Positions 8,701 to 16,676 of a stretch of 64,000 nt of DNA are shown here, in pieces. This DNA is from Echinicola pacifica DSM 19836 (GTDB lineage Bacteria; Bacteroidota; Bacteroidia; Cytophagales; Cyclobacteriaceae). The stretch is from NCBI RefSeq assembly GCF_000373245.1, contig NZ_KB890743.1, positions 1,126 through 65,125 of the forward strand, given 5' to 3'. Positions within the stretch are counted from its first letter, which is position 1, and each line of letters opens with the position of its first letter. The position numbers and the translations under genes are program-made. The notes beneath the pieces are model-generated. The model did not search any database. It saw nothing but the letters and a program-made list of their open reading frames with translations, and had not been told where the DNA came from.

Positions 8701-10128
8701 TTTCCCCTCCACATTGACCAGGGAAAGAATCGGGATAAAGACAATAATGATGATTAGCTGGCCAAAAACGGCTGAATGCATCATTTTTGAGGCTCCTTCG
8801 AAGGTAATCTTGTCGATAGCCCGCTGTTTCTCCGCCCCCTGGAGAGGGCCCAAGGTCTTATATTGGGAACTAATCTGATAGGCGATATACTCCACGATGA
8901 TCACTGCACCATCGATGATAATCCCAAAATCAATGGCACCAAGGCTCATCAGATTCGCATCCACGCCTGTGAGGTACATCAGAGAAAGTGCAAAGAGCAA
9001 ACATAATGGGATGACCGAGGCCACCACCAGCCCAGAGCGGAAATTACCCAATAGCAATACCACGACAAATACCACAATCAAGCAGCCGAGAATCAGGTTT
9101 TCGGCAATGGTAAAGGTCGTTTTTCCGATCAGTTCGCTTCGCTCCAAAAAGGGATTAATGATTATGCCTGGGGGCAATGAAGATTTTATTTCGTCCACCC
9201 TTTGGGTTACTGCATTGATTACAGCTTGTGAATCGGCCCCTTTGAGCATCATCACCTGGCCGAGCACCTTTTCTCCCTGGCCATTACCAGTGATGGCCCC
9301 AAAGCGCGTGGCATGTCCATATTGGACCTGAGCTATATCCGAGATATAAATAGGAAGACCGTTTCTATTTTCCACCACTATATTCTCAATATCCTCCAGT
9401 GAGCCGACCAGGCCCTCCCCACGGATAAAGTAGGTCTCCTCGGTTTTTTCTATATATCCTCCTCCGGCAATGCTATTATTATTTTCCAGCACCTCATATA
9501 CCTTGCCCAGTGGAATCTGGATCGCCCGTAATTTGGCGGGGTTTACCGCGACCTCATATTGCTTCAGGTATCCTCCCCAGGTATTGACTTCTACTACACC
9601 GGGGATGCCAGACAGCTGCCTCTTGATCACCCAATCCTGAATGGAGCGGATATCTGATATGGAGTATCGATCCTGATAGGCGGGCTCCACATCGATGATG
9701 TACTGGTATATTTCGCCTAATCCTGTGGAAATCGGCCCCATAAATGGGGTACCAAAGCCCTCGGGAATCCGCTCTTCTGCGGTCTTAAGCTTCTCGGCGA
9801 TCAGCTGGCGGGGCAGATAGGTGCCTGCCTTATCCTCAAATACCACCGTCACCACCGATAATCCGAATTTAGAAATCGACCGAATCTCCTTTACATTGGG
9901 AAGGTTGGCCATTTCTAGTTCCACGGGGTAGGTTAGAAACTTTTCCACGTCCTCCGTCGCAAGGTTTTTGGAGGTGGTAATGATCTGTACCTGATTATTG
10001 GTAATGTCCGGCACTGCCCCCAAGGGGATATGCGCCAGGGAATAAACGCCAAAGCCAACCATTCCCAAGGTAAAAAGTAGAATGATCAACTTATGATTTA
10101 AGCTGTACTGGATGAGCTTCTGAAGCAT
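5797..10128 (-). CDS. CusA/CzcA-family heavy-metal RND pump fused to a TolC-like outer-membrane channel
   Basis: At 1443 residues this is ~400 longer than a usual HME-RND pump. Residues 1 to ~1040 are the proton-driven pump: IPLGAVPDITNNQVQI near the N-terminus, the HME signature DFGIIIDGAVIIVEY in TM4, two porter/docking halves and the second TM bundle. A hydrophobic segment follows (~1047-1060, SFAGVILFLAFST) ending in a signal-peptidase-like SNA-QE. Residues ~1068-1443 are a TolC-like OEP domain with long alpha-helical repeats (LSLSSAIQMAVENN..., AYFTVVYFKQLL...). Pump-OEP fusions are known in Bacteroidota. As first gene of the operon it is followed by the adaptor, regulator and kinase. 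Exported metal unknown; Cu, Zn, Co and Cd are all possible. Confidence 0.93.
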   Translation of the reverse strand: MLQKLIQYSLNHKLIILLFTLGMVGFGVYSLAHIPLGAVPDITNNQVQIITTSKNLATEDVEKFLTYPVELEMANLPNVKEIRSISKFGLSVVTVVFEDKAGTYLPRQLIAEKLKTAEERIPEGFGTPFMGPISTGLGEIYQYIIDVEPAYQDRYSISDIRSIQDWVIKRQLSGIPGVVEVNTWGGYLKQYEVAVNPAKLRAIQIPLGKVYEVLENNNSIAGGGYIEKTEETYFIRGEGLVGSLEDIENIVVENRNGLPIYISDIAQVQYGHATRFGAITGNGQGEKVLGQVMMLKGADSQAVINAVTQRVDEIKSSLPPGIIINPFLERSELIGKTTFTIAENLILGCLIVVFVVVLLLGNFRSGLVVASVIPLCLLFALSLMYLTGVDANLMSLGAIDFGIIIDGAVIIVEYIAYQISSQYKTLGPLQGAEKQRAIDKITFEGASKMMHSAVFGQLIIIIVFIPILSLVNVEGKMFRPMALVFCYALIGAMVLCFTYVPVMASLFIKPSKSSKPGFSERFISAVYRIYRPAILLALRHKGVVLAISVGLLVGSILLFTRMGGEFVPTLDEGDFVIQPVLKTGTSLEKTIETTTKMEKILLEFPEVEQVVSRIGAAEVPTDPMSMEESDVIIKLRPKGDWVTASTKDELAEAFKAELAILPGIDFEFTQPIEMRFNELITGVRADLAIKIFGEDLDLLFQKAQEVEKAIQGVEGASDIIVEKTAGLPQMTVVYDRRKIAKYGLNVSDLNDLISMGFAGLPAGTVFEGERQYDLVLRYDGEHRQSLEDISSTSVQLPSGRSLPLSEFAEVKYTSGPAKISRDNTKRRIVIGVNVRNRDLESVVKDVQGIIAEQIKLPTGYTITYGGQFENLRTARERLIIAVPIALLLIFLMLYFAFNSAKEAAIIYSAIPLAAVGGIVLLYLRGLPFSISAGVGFIALFGIAVLNGIVLIEEFKELKAQGIRNVHKAVLIGTRKRLRPVLLTASAAALGFLPMAISHSAGAEVQRPLATVVVGGLISATLLTLLVVPVLYTLLAGKKINLKRAPKLASFAGVILFLAFSTKTSNAQENPLSLSSAIQMAVENNRELTASRALIQQQEELKGTAWDIDKTQVYYLYDQNNIAENGAPIKVWGLDQTLQFPTVYGAQHRLRKSKVTLQEKAYELDEYRIKQEVSKAYFTVVYFKQLLTNYGYLDSLYSQFAAAAQSKYELGESNMLEQLTAESKSREISLLMEQHQFNKDQALVRLNSWIQGEENYEVELDSLPLLDLGGDFAGHPGLDYHSQLTETKGYELGLEKNKLLPDLQFSVFQGTNSLPAARMYRGFQAGIAIPLWFGAQKSKIQAAQTSMQIAQQRRQNYEIHLQSSYQELDQELKKFKKAIDYYHSTGDTLAKGLLSNAQMAYQNGEIDFLQYIQLLENARNIEINYLENLWHYNMTLLEAHYLID

Positions 10129-10154
10129 TCGGAAAGTTTTTTAATGTCCTTTCC

Positions 10155-10162
10155 CAAAAGTA
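10155..10162 (-). promoter_or_regulatory. -7 promoter element of the metal-efflux operon
   Basis: TACTTTTG on the minus strand matches the Bacteroidota -7 consensus TAnnTTTG and lies 27 bp upstream of the pump ATG. No convincing -33 TTTG is present at the right spacing; the phased repeats occupy that place, which fits an activator-dependent promoter. Confidence 0.6.
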
Positions 10163-10180
10163 ATCTCCTACTCTAAGGGC

Positions 10181-10209
10181 TTTCTTAGCGTTTTCTTAAG
10201 ATTTCCTTA
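10181..10209. promoter_or_regulatory. Three 11-bp-phased direct repeats, likely OmpR-type operator
   Basis: TTTCTTA at 10181-10187, TTTCTTA at 10192-10198 and TTCCTTA at 10203-10209 start exactly 11 bp apart, placing them on one DNA face. They lie 19-47 bp upstream of the -7 element, where an OmpR/PhoB-type activator replaces -33 contacts. The operon encodes such a regulator (3838-4506), so autoregulation is the simplest reading. Confidence 0.6.
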
Positions 10210-10596
10210 AAATCCACCAAACTCCGGTTTTATTTACCTAGCTGCCCCCTCAGATACTCCTAATTGACAGGGCTCCGGTAGAAGCTATATAAGCTGTAAT
10301 TTGGATTTATATCTATTCGTTAGGCTTGTCCTCTATTGAAACTTGACTAGGTAAACAGGGGAGAATTCTCAAACCTTGGGGGATATATTTAGGGATAAAT
10401 ATGATCTACTTTGCCACAGCATAAATACCTAAAAAGGGTCCTGAAGGAAGAAATAAACGCTAGTGTAAAAAGAGCTCTGATTTCCAAAGGCTAGAAAAGC
10501 CTGCTTTAGTAAATCTCTTTATAAATCTGTGGGATAAAAGGATAAAACATTAAGATTCAACACCCTTAATAAATCAAATAAAATTGACCCAGAATA
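10210..10596. other. Intergenic region upstream of the efflux operon
   Basis: No gene is supported here. It separates the efflux operon promoter from the terminator of the MFS gene, both on the minus strand. Apart from a small AGGCT/AGCCT hairpin near 10490-10505 I see no feature. Confidence 0.4.
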
Positions 10597-10646
10597 AAAA
10601 AAATAGCCTGCTTCGGCTACCTGAGAGGTGCTGAAGCAGGCTATTT
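10596..10646 (-). terminator. Intrinsic terminator of the GMC-MFS operon
   Basis: AAATAGCCTGCTTC (10601-10614) is a perfect 14-bp inverted repeat of GAAGCAGGCTATTT (10633-10646) with an 18-nt loop. On the minus strand it runs into a T tract (complement of 10596-10603), 22 bp after the MFS stop codon. Confidence 0.9.
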
Positions 10647-10667
10647 ACTTGCCTTAATCAAAACTGA

Positions 10668-11837
10668 TTAACGAGCTATATTTGTACCTCTAAACTTCAA
10701 GAACAAGCCTAGGAAGATAAAGATCAATAGGGCTGGCAAGAATGCCATATACCCAAAGGTAGAGGCTGAGCTATCGGAGCCATCCATAAATGAACCCATG
10801 ATTGGCAGCACAATAGATACGGACAGCATTCCCAGTCCGCCAATTATGGATAAACCTAGGGCGCCGCTTTCGGGAATTCTCTCGGCGACAAAACTTAACA
10901 TGGTCGGCCAGAAATACGTCACACCAACTGCAAAAACGAATGCTGCGCCAAACACGGCTGTGCCGGAGGCATAACTCAGCAAAATCAAGCCTATGCAGCT
11001 GAATACGGCTGAAAACAAGAGCATTCCTGTGGTATCCAACTTCTTCACCACCGGACCTGCAAAGGCTCTTCCTATGGCCATAATCCCATTAATAAACGCT
11101 AAAATCAGGATTCCTGAAACATTTGCATCTTTCAATAAACCATCTATTCTCTGAAGGGTACTCAGCTCTGTGGACGCGGTAAGCAGCATACAAAAGGCCA
11201 TCACCAGAAATAATGGAGAGATGATGGCTTTCCACATTTGAGAATTGGAAACGCCCATCTGTACCCTTTCGGTTTTGGGTAAGGTCTTGCCATAAAACAA
11301 GAAAGCATACACCACCAAGGGGATAAATAACATGGCCACCAGCACCTGCCAAGGCAGGTTCATCACATCCATAAGGATATATCCCAGGACGCCACCGATC
11401 ACCATTCCTCCAGGGAACCATACATGAAAACGGTTTAGCATTTTGGCTTTATTCTCCGGATACATACTGGCCACCAGTGGGTTACAGGCAGCCTCCACTA
11501 GTCCATTTCCAATTCCAATAAATAAGGTTCCTGCGAAGAAGGAATAGAAATCATAGGAGAAAATGGTCAATACAATGCCTGCCAAATGGCTAAAAAACGC
11601 CATCCAAATGATTTTTTTGATTCCAAAGTAATCGACCAAAGGGCCACCAATAAGCATGGCCAGAGTAAATCCCCAGAATGCGGGGGCAAAGACCAGCCCG
11701 ATTTCCACCCCTGAGAGTGCGAAATCCGTCTCTAGTACTCCTTCTAATTTTGCGCGGACCGCAAAGGTCATGGAGGTCACAATAAGCGCCAGGCAACTGG
11801 CTTGGAAAAGAGCTTTCCTATTGGCAGTTTGATTCAT
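10668..11837 (-). CDS. MFS transporter (sugar permease-like)
   Basis: A 389-residue, roughly 12-helix major facilitator protein of the inner membrane. The N-terminal half shows a loop-2/3 MFS-type motif (GGPLVDYFGIKKIIW) and the strongly hydrophobic helices alternate with short loops. The overall style (LIGGPLVDYFGIKK, GIGNGLVEAACNPLVASMYPENKAKMLNRFHVWFPGG) resembles Bacteroidota sugar MFS proteins with a 'N-P-L-V-A-x-L' type helix as in FucP-like carriers, but the substrate is not deducible. It follows a GMC oxidoreductase by 83 bp on the same strand and ends at a strong terminator, so the two likely act on one substrate: uptake plus oxidation. Confidence 0.85.
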   Translation of the reverse strand: MNQTANRKALFQASCLALIVTSMTFAVRAKLEGVLETDFALSGVEIGLVFAPAFWGFTLAMLIGGPLVDYFGIKKIIWMAFFSHLAGIVLTIFSYDFYSFFAGTLFIGIGNGLVEAACNPLVASMYPENKAKMLNRFHVWFPGGMVIGGVLGYILMDVMNLPWQVLVAMLFIPLVVYAFLFYGKTLPKTERVQMGVSNSQMWKAIISPLFLVMAFCMLLTASTELSTLQRIDGLLKDANVSGILILAFINGIMAIGRAFAGPVVKKLDTTGMLLFSAVFSCIGLILLSYASGTAVFGAAFVFAVGVTYFWPTMLSFVAERIPESGALGLSIIGGLGMLSVSIVLPIMGSFMDGSDSSASTFGYMAFLPALLIFIFLGLFLKFRGTNIAR

Positions 11838-11920
11838 GGTAATAAAGGTTATTTTGGTGTATAGTTATTAATTGACAATTTTCGTCATTGGGTCATTGGT
11901 AGTATTGGGGGTGGTTCCTC

Positions 11921-13624
11921 TCAAGAAAATCCACCCTTTTTCAGTTGCTGTACGGCATGATCACAGGCTCTGGCGGTAAAGGCCATATAGGTTAAGCTGG
12001 GGTTTTGACAAGCCGAACTCGCCATAAATGATCCATCGGTGATATAGACATTCGGCACCTCGTGCATTTGGTTGTATTTATTCACCACGGAGGTTTTGGG
12101 ATCTTTACCGATCCTGGCCGTTCCCATTTCGTGAATACAGTGCCCCGGAGGTGGGCTATTATCGTAGGAATTGATATTTTTGGCGCCTGCGGCTTCGAGA
12201 ATCTGCTCGGCACTTTCGCGCATATCTTTTCTCATATTCTGCTCATTCTCTCGGAACTCACAGTCGATATTCAAAGTAGCAAGCCCATAGACATCGGTTT
12301 TATCGCGATTTAGACTGACCATATTATCATAATGAGGAAGCTGTTCGCCAAAGCCATTCAATCCAAAATGCCAATGGGCAGACGGCTCCGTCTGTGCGAT
12401 TTTGAAGGCCTCACCTACTCCTGCAGGACCGGAAGCTCCACGCCCCCGGCCGCCGCCGCCCTGGTAACCAAAACCTCGTAAATAATCAGCATTGGTGGTT
12501 TTAGCATCCAGGTTTCTGAAACGTGGGATATATATGCCATTGGGACGATTGCCATAGGTATATTTATCCTGCATCCCTTCAAAATCCCCCGAGGCTCCCA
12601 CCCCGTAATGGTGATCCATGAGGTTATGACCTACCTGCTCACTGCCATTTCCCAGACCATTGGGGAAGGCATCCGAAACAGAGTTTAGGAGTATCCATGC
12701 GGTCCCCAGCGTGGAAGCATTTAGAAATACTACATCGGCATAATATTCATGATATTCCTTAGTCTCAGAATCCATGATCCTTACCCCTGTAGCTTTCTTC
12801 TTGTCCTTATCATATAAGACCTCGGTCACAATAGAATAAGGCCTTAGGGTCATATTCCCTGTCTTCATGGCCGCAGGAAGCGTAGCGGAATTGCTACTAA
12901 AATAACCTCCAAAAGGGCATCCTCTAAAGCATAAGTTTCGGTATTGGCAGGGACCCCGACCGTCCAAAGGCACGGTGGCATTGGCCACACGTCCGATAAG
13001 CATGGTCCGATCATCAAAATTCTGGCGGATCCGCTCGGCAACGTGCTTCTCCACACAGTTCATTTCCATAGCAGGTAGGAAATGGCTGTCTGGCAACTGA
13101 GGTAAGCCGGCCTTTTCGCCAGAGATTCCCACAAATTTCTCTACATAATCGTACCAAGGCTCGATATCTGCATAGCGTACCGGCCAATCCACGCCATGGC
13201 CGTCCTTGGCATTGGCTGCAAAATCCATATCACTCCAGCGGTAACACTGGCGCCCCCACATGATGCTTCTTCCTCCCACGTGATTGCCACGCACCCAGTT
13301 ATAAGGCTTGATTTGGTTGTAGGGATTTTCATTGTCCTTTACCCAAAATTGCTTGGTACCTTCATTAAAAGCATAAATTTGGCTTTGGATGGGATACTCT
13401 TCCATATCAGCGCGGGTCTTTCTTCCATGATGGTCAAATTCCCAAGGATTCATATTGGTGGTGGGGTAGTCTTTTATGTGCTTCACATCTCGTCCTCTCT
13501 CCAGCACCAAGGTTTTTAATCCTTTTTCACTGAGTTCTTTGGCGGCCCAGCCTCCACTGATTCCTGATCCCACCACGATCGCATCGTAGGTGTTCTCAGC
13601 TTTTGCTTTTACGTTTAGGTTCAT
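11921..13624 (-). CDS. GMC-family FAD-dependent oxidoreductase
   Basis: A 567-residue flavoprotein predicted to oxidise an alcohol or sugar hydroxyl. It starts with a Rossmann FAD-binding motif GSGISGG (residues 19-25) and a following LVLERG strand. A GMC_oxred_N-like region contains the family pattern GGRSIMWGRQCYRW. The C-terminal GMC_oxred_C domain has HCIHEMGTARIG and CQNPSLTYMAFT, which carry the catalytic His and Asn. A Cys-containing insert (CQYRNLCFRGCPFGGY) is usual in the Bacteroidota/gluconate-dehydrogenase-like subgroup. No signal peptide is evident. It is first gene of a GMC-MFS operon and divergent from an AraC regulator. Confidence 0.9.
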   Translation of the reverse strand: MNLNVKAKAENTYDAIVVGSGISGGWAAKELSEKGLKTLVLERGRDVKHIKDYPTTNMNPWEFDHHGRKTRADMEEYPIQSQIYAFNEGTKQFWVKDNENPYNQIKPYNWVRGNHVGGRSIMWGRQCYRWSDMDFAANAKDGHGVDWPVRYADIEPWYDYVEKFVGISGEKAGLPQLPDSHFLPAMEMNCVEKHVAERIRQNFDDRTMLIGRVANATVPLDGRGPCQYRNLCFRGCPFGGYFSSNSATLPAAMKTGNMTLRPYSIVTEVLYDKDKKKATGVRIMDSETKEYHEYYADVVFLNASTLGTAWILLNSVSDAFPNGLGNGSEQVGHNLMDHHYGVGASGDFEGMQDKYTYGNRPNGIYIPRFRNLDAKTTNADYLRGFGYQGGGGRGRGASGPAGVGEAFKIAQTEPSAHWHFGLNGFGEQLPHYDNMVSLNRDKTDVYGLATLNIDCEFRENEQNMRKDMRESAEQILEAAGAKNINSYDNSPPPGHCIHEMGTARIGKDPKTSVVNKYNQMHEVPNVYITDGSFMASSACQNPSLTYMAFTARACDHAVQQLKKGGFS

Positions 13625-13949
13625 TATGGTTTTTGTATTTTTAACTTTTCAGTATTCCTCTCAAGGTGGAAGCAGTAAATCATTTTACTCTTCCATAGTT
13701 GAAGAAGGAATAATTGATACGTTTTAGGATTTTATTATCTGTCATTAAAATTTGCAAATCGAAAAATTAAACAATTTTTATGGAATTACATACATCAAAA
13801 CAGAAATTAATACTAGCAATAAGCATCTAAAGCCCATATTTTAGTCAAATTCTACATGGGAGTTTGGACGACGGATCGACTTTGATACGGGAAATCAAAA
13901 ACTTTCTTATCTTTCCATTTGTGTCAGGCCCATAGCTGCGGAAATATAG
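13625..13949. promoter_or_regulatory. Divergent promoter region between GMC operon and AraC regulator
   Basis: About 325 bp separate the two divergent start codons. It must hold both promoters. I saw no confident -33/-7 pair or operator repeat here. Confidence 0.4.
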
Positions 13950-14834
13950 ATGAAGCCATTATTATTTAAAATTGCCAAAAGCGAAGAACAGTCCGTAAAG
14001 GTGCTGGAGGAGGACTACCCTTACTTTTATGACAGCCTGCATTACCATATAGAGACTCAGATCATGGTGATTTTGGAGGGCAGAGGCACCTATTTTATTG
14101 GAGATGCCATCGGCAATTTTACGGCTGGAGACATCTTTCTCATTGGCTCCAACTTACCTCATTTCTTCCGAAGTGATCCCAGCTACTATGCCGCAGACTC
14201 CTGCCTGCGGGCTAAGAATATTTCTATTCTTTTCGCCTTGGAAAACCTCGGGGAGGCTTTCCTTAACTTACCAGAGGTCTATCCCATCAAAAGCCTCCTC
14301 CAAGCGAGCAAGCGAGGCTTGCAAGTCCATGGAAGCAGTCGGGAACGTCTCTTTCGGGCAGCACAGAAAGCCTCTCAGAAGAAAGGCCTGCGCCGCATCC
14401 TTCACTTGCTAAAACAGCTGAATCACCTGGTCATGTCGGAGGAAATCACCACGCTCAGCCATATTGTTTTTGAGCCCATGTCCAGTCCTGGCGACACCAA
14501 AAAGGTCAATTCGGTGGTTCATTTTATCATGTTGAACTTCAACAAAGATATCAGCCTTGCCGATGCCGCCGATGTGGCAAACCTAAGCACCAATTCCTTT
14601 TGTAGGTTCTTTAAGAAACATACCCGCAAGACCTTTTCCCAATTCCTCAATGAAATACGTATTGGCCATGCTTGTAAGCAGCTCATCGAGGAAGCCTATA
14701 GCGTAAAAGAGGTGGCATTTGACAGCGGATATTATAACATCTCCTATTTTAACCGTCAGTTTAAACTGATTACTAGCTATACCCCCTCTGAATACCTGAA
14801 AGCACATAAGAACACCCGAAATCTGGCTAACTAA
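13950..14834 (+). CDS. AraC-family transcriptional regulator with cupin sensor
   Basis: A 294-residue regulator. The N-terminal half is a cupin-like effector-binding domain (HYHIETQIMVILEGRGTYFIGD ... GDIFLIGSNLPHFF). The C-terminal ~100 residues carry two helix-turn-helix motifs of the AraC type (DISLADAADVANLSTNSFCRFFKKHTRKTF and YSVKEVAFDSGYYNISYFNRQFK ... YTPSEYL). It is divergent from the GMC-MFS operon, the usual position of a local activator, and converges with the sulfatase gene 59 bp downstream. The effector is probably a small sugar-like compound; this is an inference from context. Confidence 0.9.
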   Translation: MKPLLFKIAKSEEQSVKVLEEDYPYFYDSLHYHIETQIMVILEGRGTYFIGDAIGNFTAGDIFLIGSNLPHFFRSDPSYYAADSCLRAKNISILFALENLGEAFLNLPEVYPIKSLLQASKRGLQVHGSSRERLFRAAQKASQKKGLRRILHLLKQLNHLVMSEEITTLSHIVFEPMSSPGDTKKVNSVVHFIMLNFNKDISLADAADVANLSTNSFCRFFKKHTRKTFSQFLNEIRIGHACKQLIEEAYSVKEVAFDSGYYNISYFNRQFKLITSYTPSEYLKAHKNTRNLAN

Positions 14835-14893
14835 GCCTATATCCTCTGATTTAATTTATCTTCATACTGCTGGTATTGGATCTATTCAGCGTC

Positions 14894-16675
14894 TCATTTC
14901 TTTTCTACATACATATAGAATGCGGGATAATATCTTCCCAGCTCATCGATGAGCCTCGCCTCCACATCATACTTGCCTTCACTTATCTCCATCTCAAAAC
15001 TCACTTCCTCTGCTCCTGCGGTAATTGGGGAGGTTTTTTTGAATCCGGCAAGGCTAAGGTATGCTTCGGCAAAATCACTTTTGGTGGATGCCGGGGCGAG
15101 TTGCTCGATGCGGCGATCTGCTTGCTGAGCAGCAAAGGTCTCATTAATACCTAAGCCTGACTCTCTAGGGAATCTTCGCAAGCTAATCTTATAGGTCCCT
15201 CCGGACACAAATTCCAACTTCCAAAATCCACTTGCGGTCTCGGGTTTTATAGCCCCAAACTGATGCCAGCCTCTCTTAAGGTCGCCTGTCAGCAGGTCAT
15301 GCGCCGCTATTCTGGAGGGATTTTCATAGACAGTCCCCACCTTGATATAGGCATAATCTCCGGTATTCTCCTCATTCATAATGGACTCCCACCATTTCTC
15401 GTAGCCAAGGGCCATGCGCTCCGCCACCTCAGGATGCTCGGCGATCACATTCTTTTCCTGCTTCAGGTCTGAGGGCATATGGTAAAGCTGATCTCCATTA
15501 ACCAACCGCCAGTTTTGATCCATTACCGAATAGTCCTTGTATTTCGTAAGGTCAAGGACCCTTTGGGTATCCACATAGAGAAGCCTATTGGGCCAAGTAT
15601 CGGCTCCATTCCCTTCTAATAGTGGCCTCAAGCTCTGGCCATCCAGTGTCTTTTGGGGATTAAACTTAAGGTCTGCCAGCTCCACCAGCGTGGGCAGGAC
15701 ATCAAAGTGAGCGGTCAGCTGATTGACTTCTTTTCCGCCTTCAATCCCCCTAGCGGGCCATTTGATATAGAATGGCACTCGGTGACCTCCTTCCATCACG
15801 GAGCCTTTATGGCCTGACATGCCTGCATCATATACTCTATTTCCTCCAGCAGTACCATTATCTGTCATGAAGATCAGGATGGTATTATCACTGATCTCCA
15901 GCTCCTCGAGTTTATTCCGCAATCGACTGAAGTTATCATCTATATTGGTGATCATACCATAAAATCGCTTGGTACCTTCGGACAATTCTGATTCATCTTT
16001 ATACAAATCCATATACTCCTCCGGCACATTCAGTGGGCCATGTGGTGCATTGGTGGAGATATAACAGAAGAAGGGTTGGTCTTTATTTTTATCAATAAAA
16101 TCCAAGGCCTCGTCAAAGAATACATCGGTACAATAGCCTTCATAAGCCTGCGGCTGTCCATTATGCCAATAGGTATCGTCAAAGTAATCATTTCCCCAGA
16201 AGTCCGGGCCTTGGGTTATTCCTCCGCCACCATGTCGGACCACCTCATGAAATCCCCTATCCATGGGTCTATAGGGATAGTTATCCCCCAAATGCCATTT
16301 GCCAAAGTGCCCATTAGTATAGCCATTAGCTGCAAGTATCTCTGGGAGGAGCACCTCGTCCTCAAATAGGATCGATCTACCCGCAATGGTATGATGGACA
16401 TTGAGCCGGTTGGTATGTCTGCCAGTGAGCAGGGCCCCACGCGAAGGGGCGCAGGTGGTGGATACGTGGAAATCCGTCAGACGAACTGCCTCGGAATAGA
16501 ACTGGTCGATATTCGGTGTTTTGATATAGGGATTTCCTTCGCAGGAAAGGTCATTTTTGCCCTGATCATCTGTGATCACAATGATAATATTGGGCGCTTG
16601 CTGCGCTTGGAGGGAGATACTCCCCAGACATAAACTCAATATTAATAGGAAGATGGTGTTTTTTCTCATATTCAT
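14894..16675 (-). CDS. Secreted type I sulfatase (arylsulfatase-like)
   Basis: A 593-residue exported sulfatase. Signal peptide MNMRKNTIFLLILSLCLGSISLQAQ. The formylglycine motif is C75-A-P-S-R, in the CxPSR form matured by a FGE-type enzyme, followed by GALLTGRH. Metal ligands include D36/D37 (ITDDQG) and the late DNG (MTDNGTAGG). Residues ~470-590 form a beta-rich C-terminal extension beyond a minimal arylsulfatase. It begins 1 bp after the GH2 stop, so the two are cotranscribed and probably strip sulfate and glycosidic residues from one polysaccharide. The target sugar cannot be assigned; marine galactans are plausible given the GH2 partner. Confidence 0.92.
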   Translation of the reverse strand: MNMRKNTIFLLILSLCLGSISLQAQQAPNIIIVITDDQGKNDLSCEGNPYIKTPNIDQFYSEAVRLTDFHVSTTCAPSRGALLTGRHTNRLNVHHTIAGRSILFEDEVLLPEILAANGYTNGHFGKWHLGDNYPYRPMDRGFHEVVRHGGGGITQGPDFWGNDYFDDTYWHNGQPQAYEGYCTDVFFDEALDFIDKNKDQPFFCYISTNAPHGPLNVPEEYMDLYKDESELSEGTKRFYGMITNIDDNFSRLRNKLEELEISDNTILIFMTDNGTAGGNRVYDAGMSGHKGSVMEGGHRVPFYIKWPARGIEGGKEVNQLTAHFDVLPTLVELADLKFNPQKTLDGQSLRPLLEGNGADTWPNRLLYVDTQRVLDLTKYKDYSVMDQNWRLVNGDQLYHMPSDLKQEKNVIAEHPEVAERMALGYEKWWESIMNEENTGDYAYIKVGTVYENPSRIAAHDLLTGDLKRGWHQFGAIKPETASGFWKLEFVSGGTYKISLRRFPRESGLGINETFAAQQADRRIEQLAPASTKSDFAEAYLSLAGFKKTSPITAGAEEVSFEMEISEGKYDVEARLIDELGRYYPAFYMYVEKK

Positions 16676-16676
16676 A

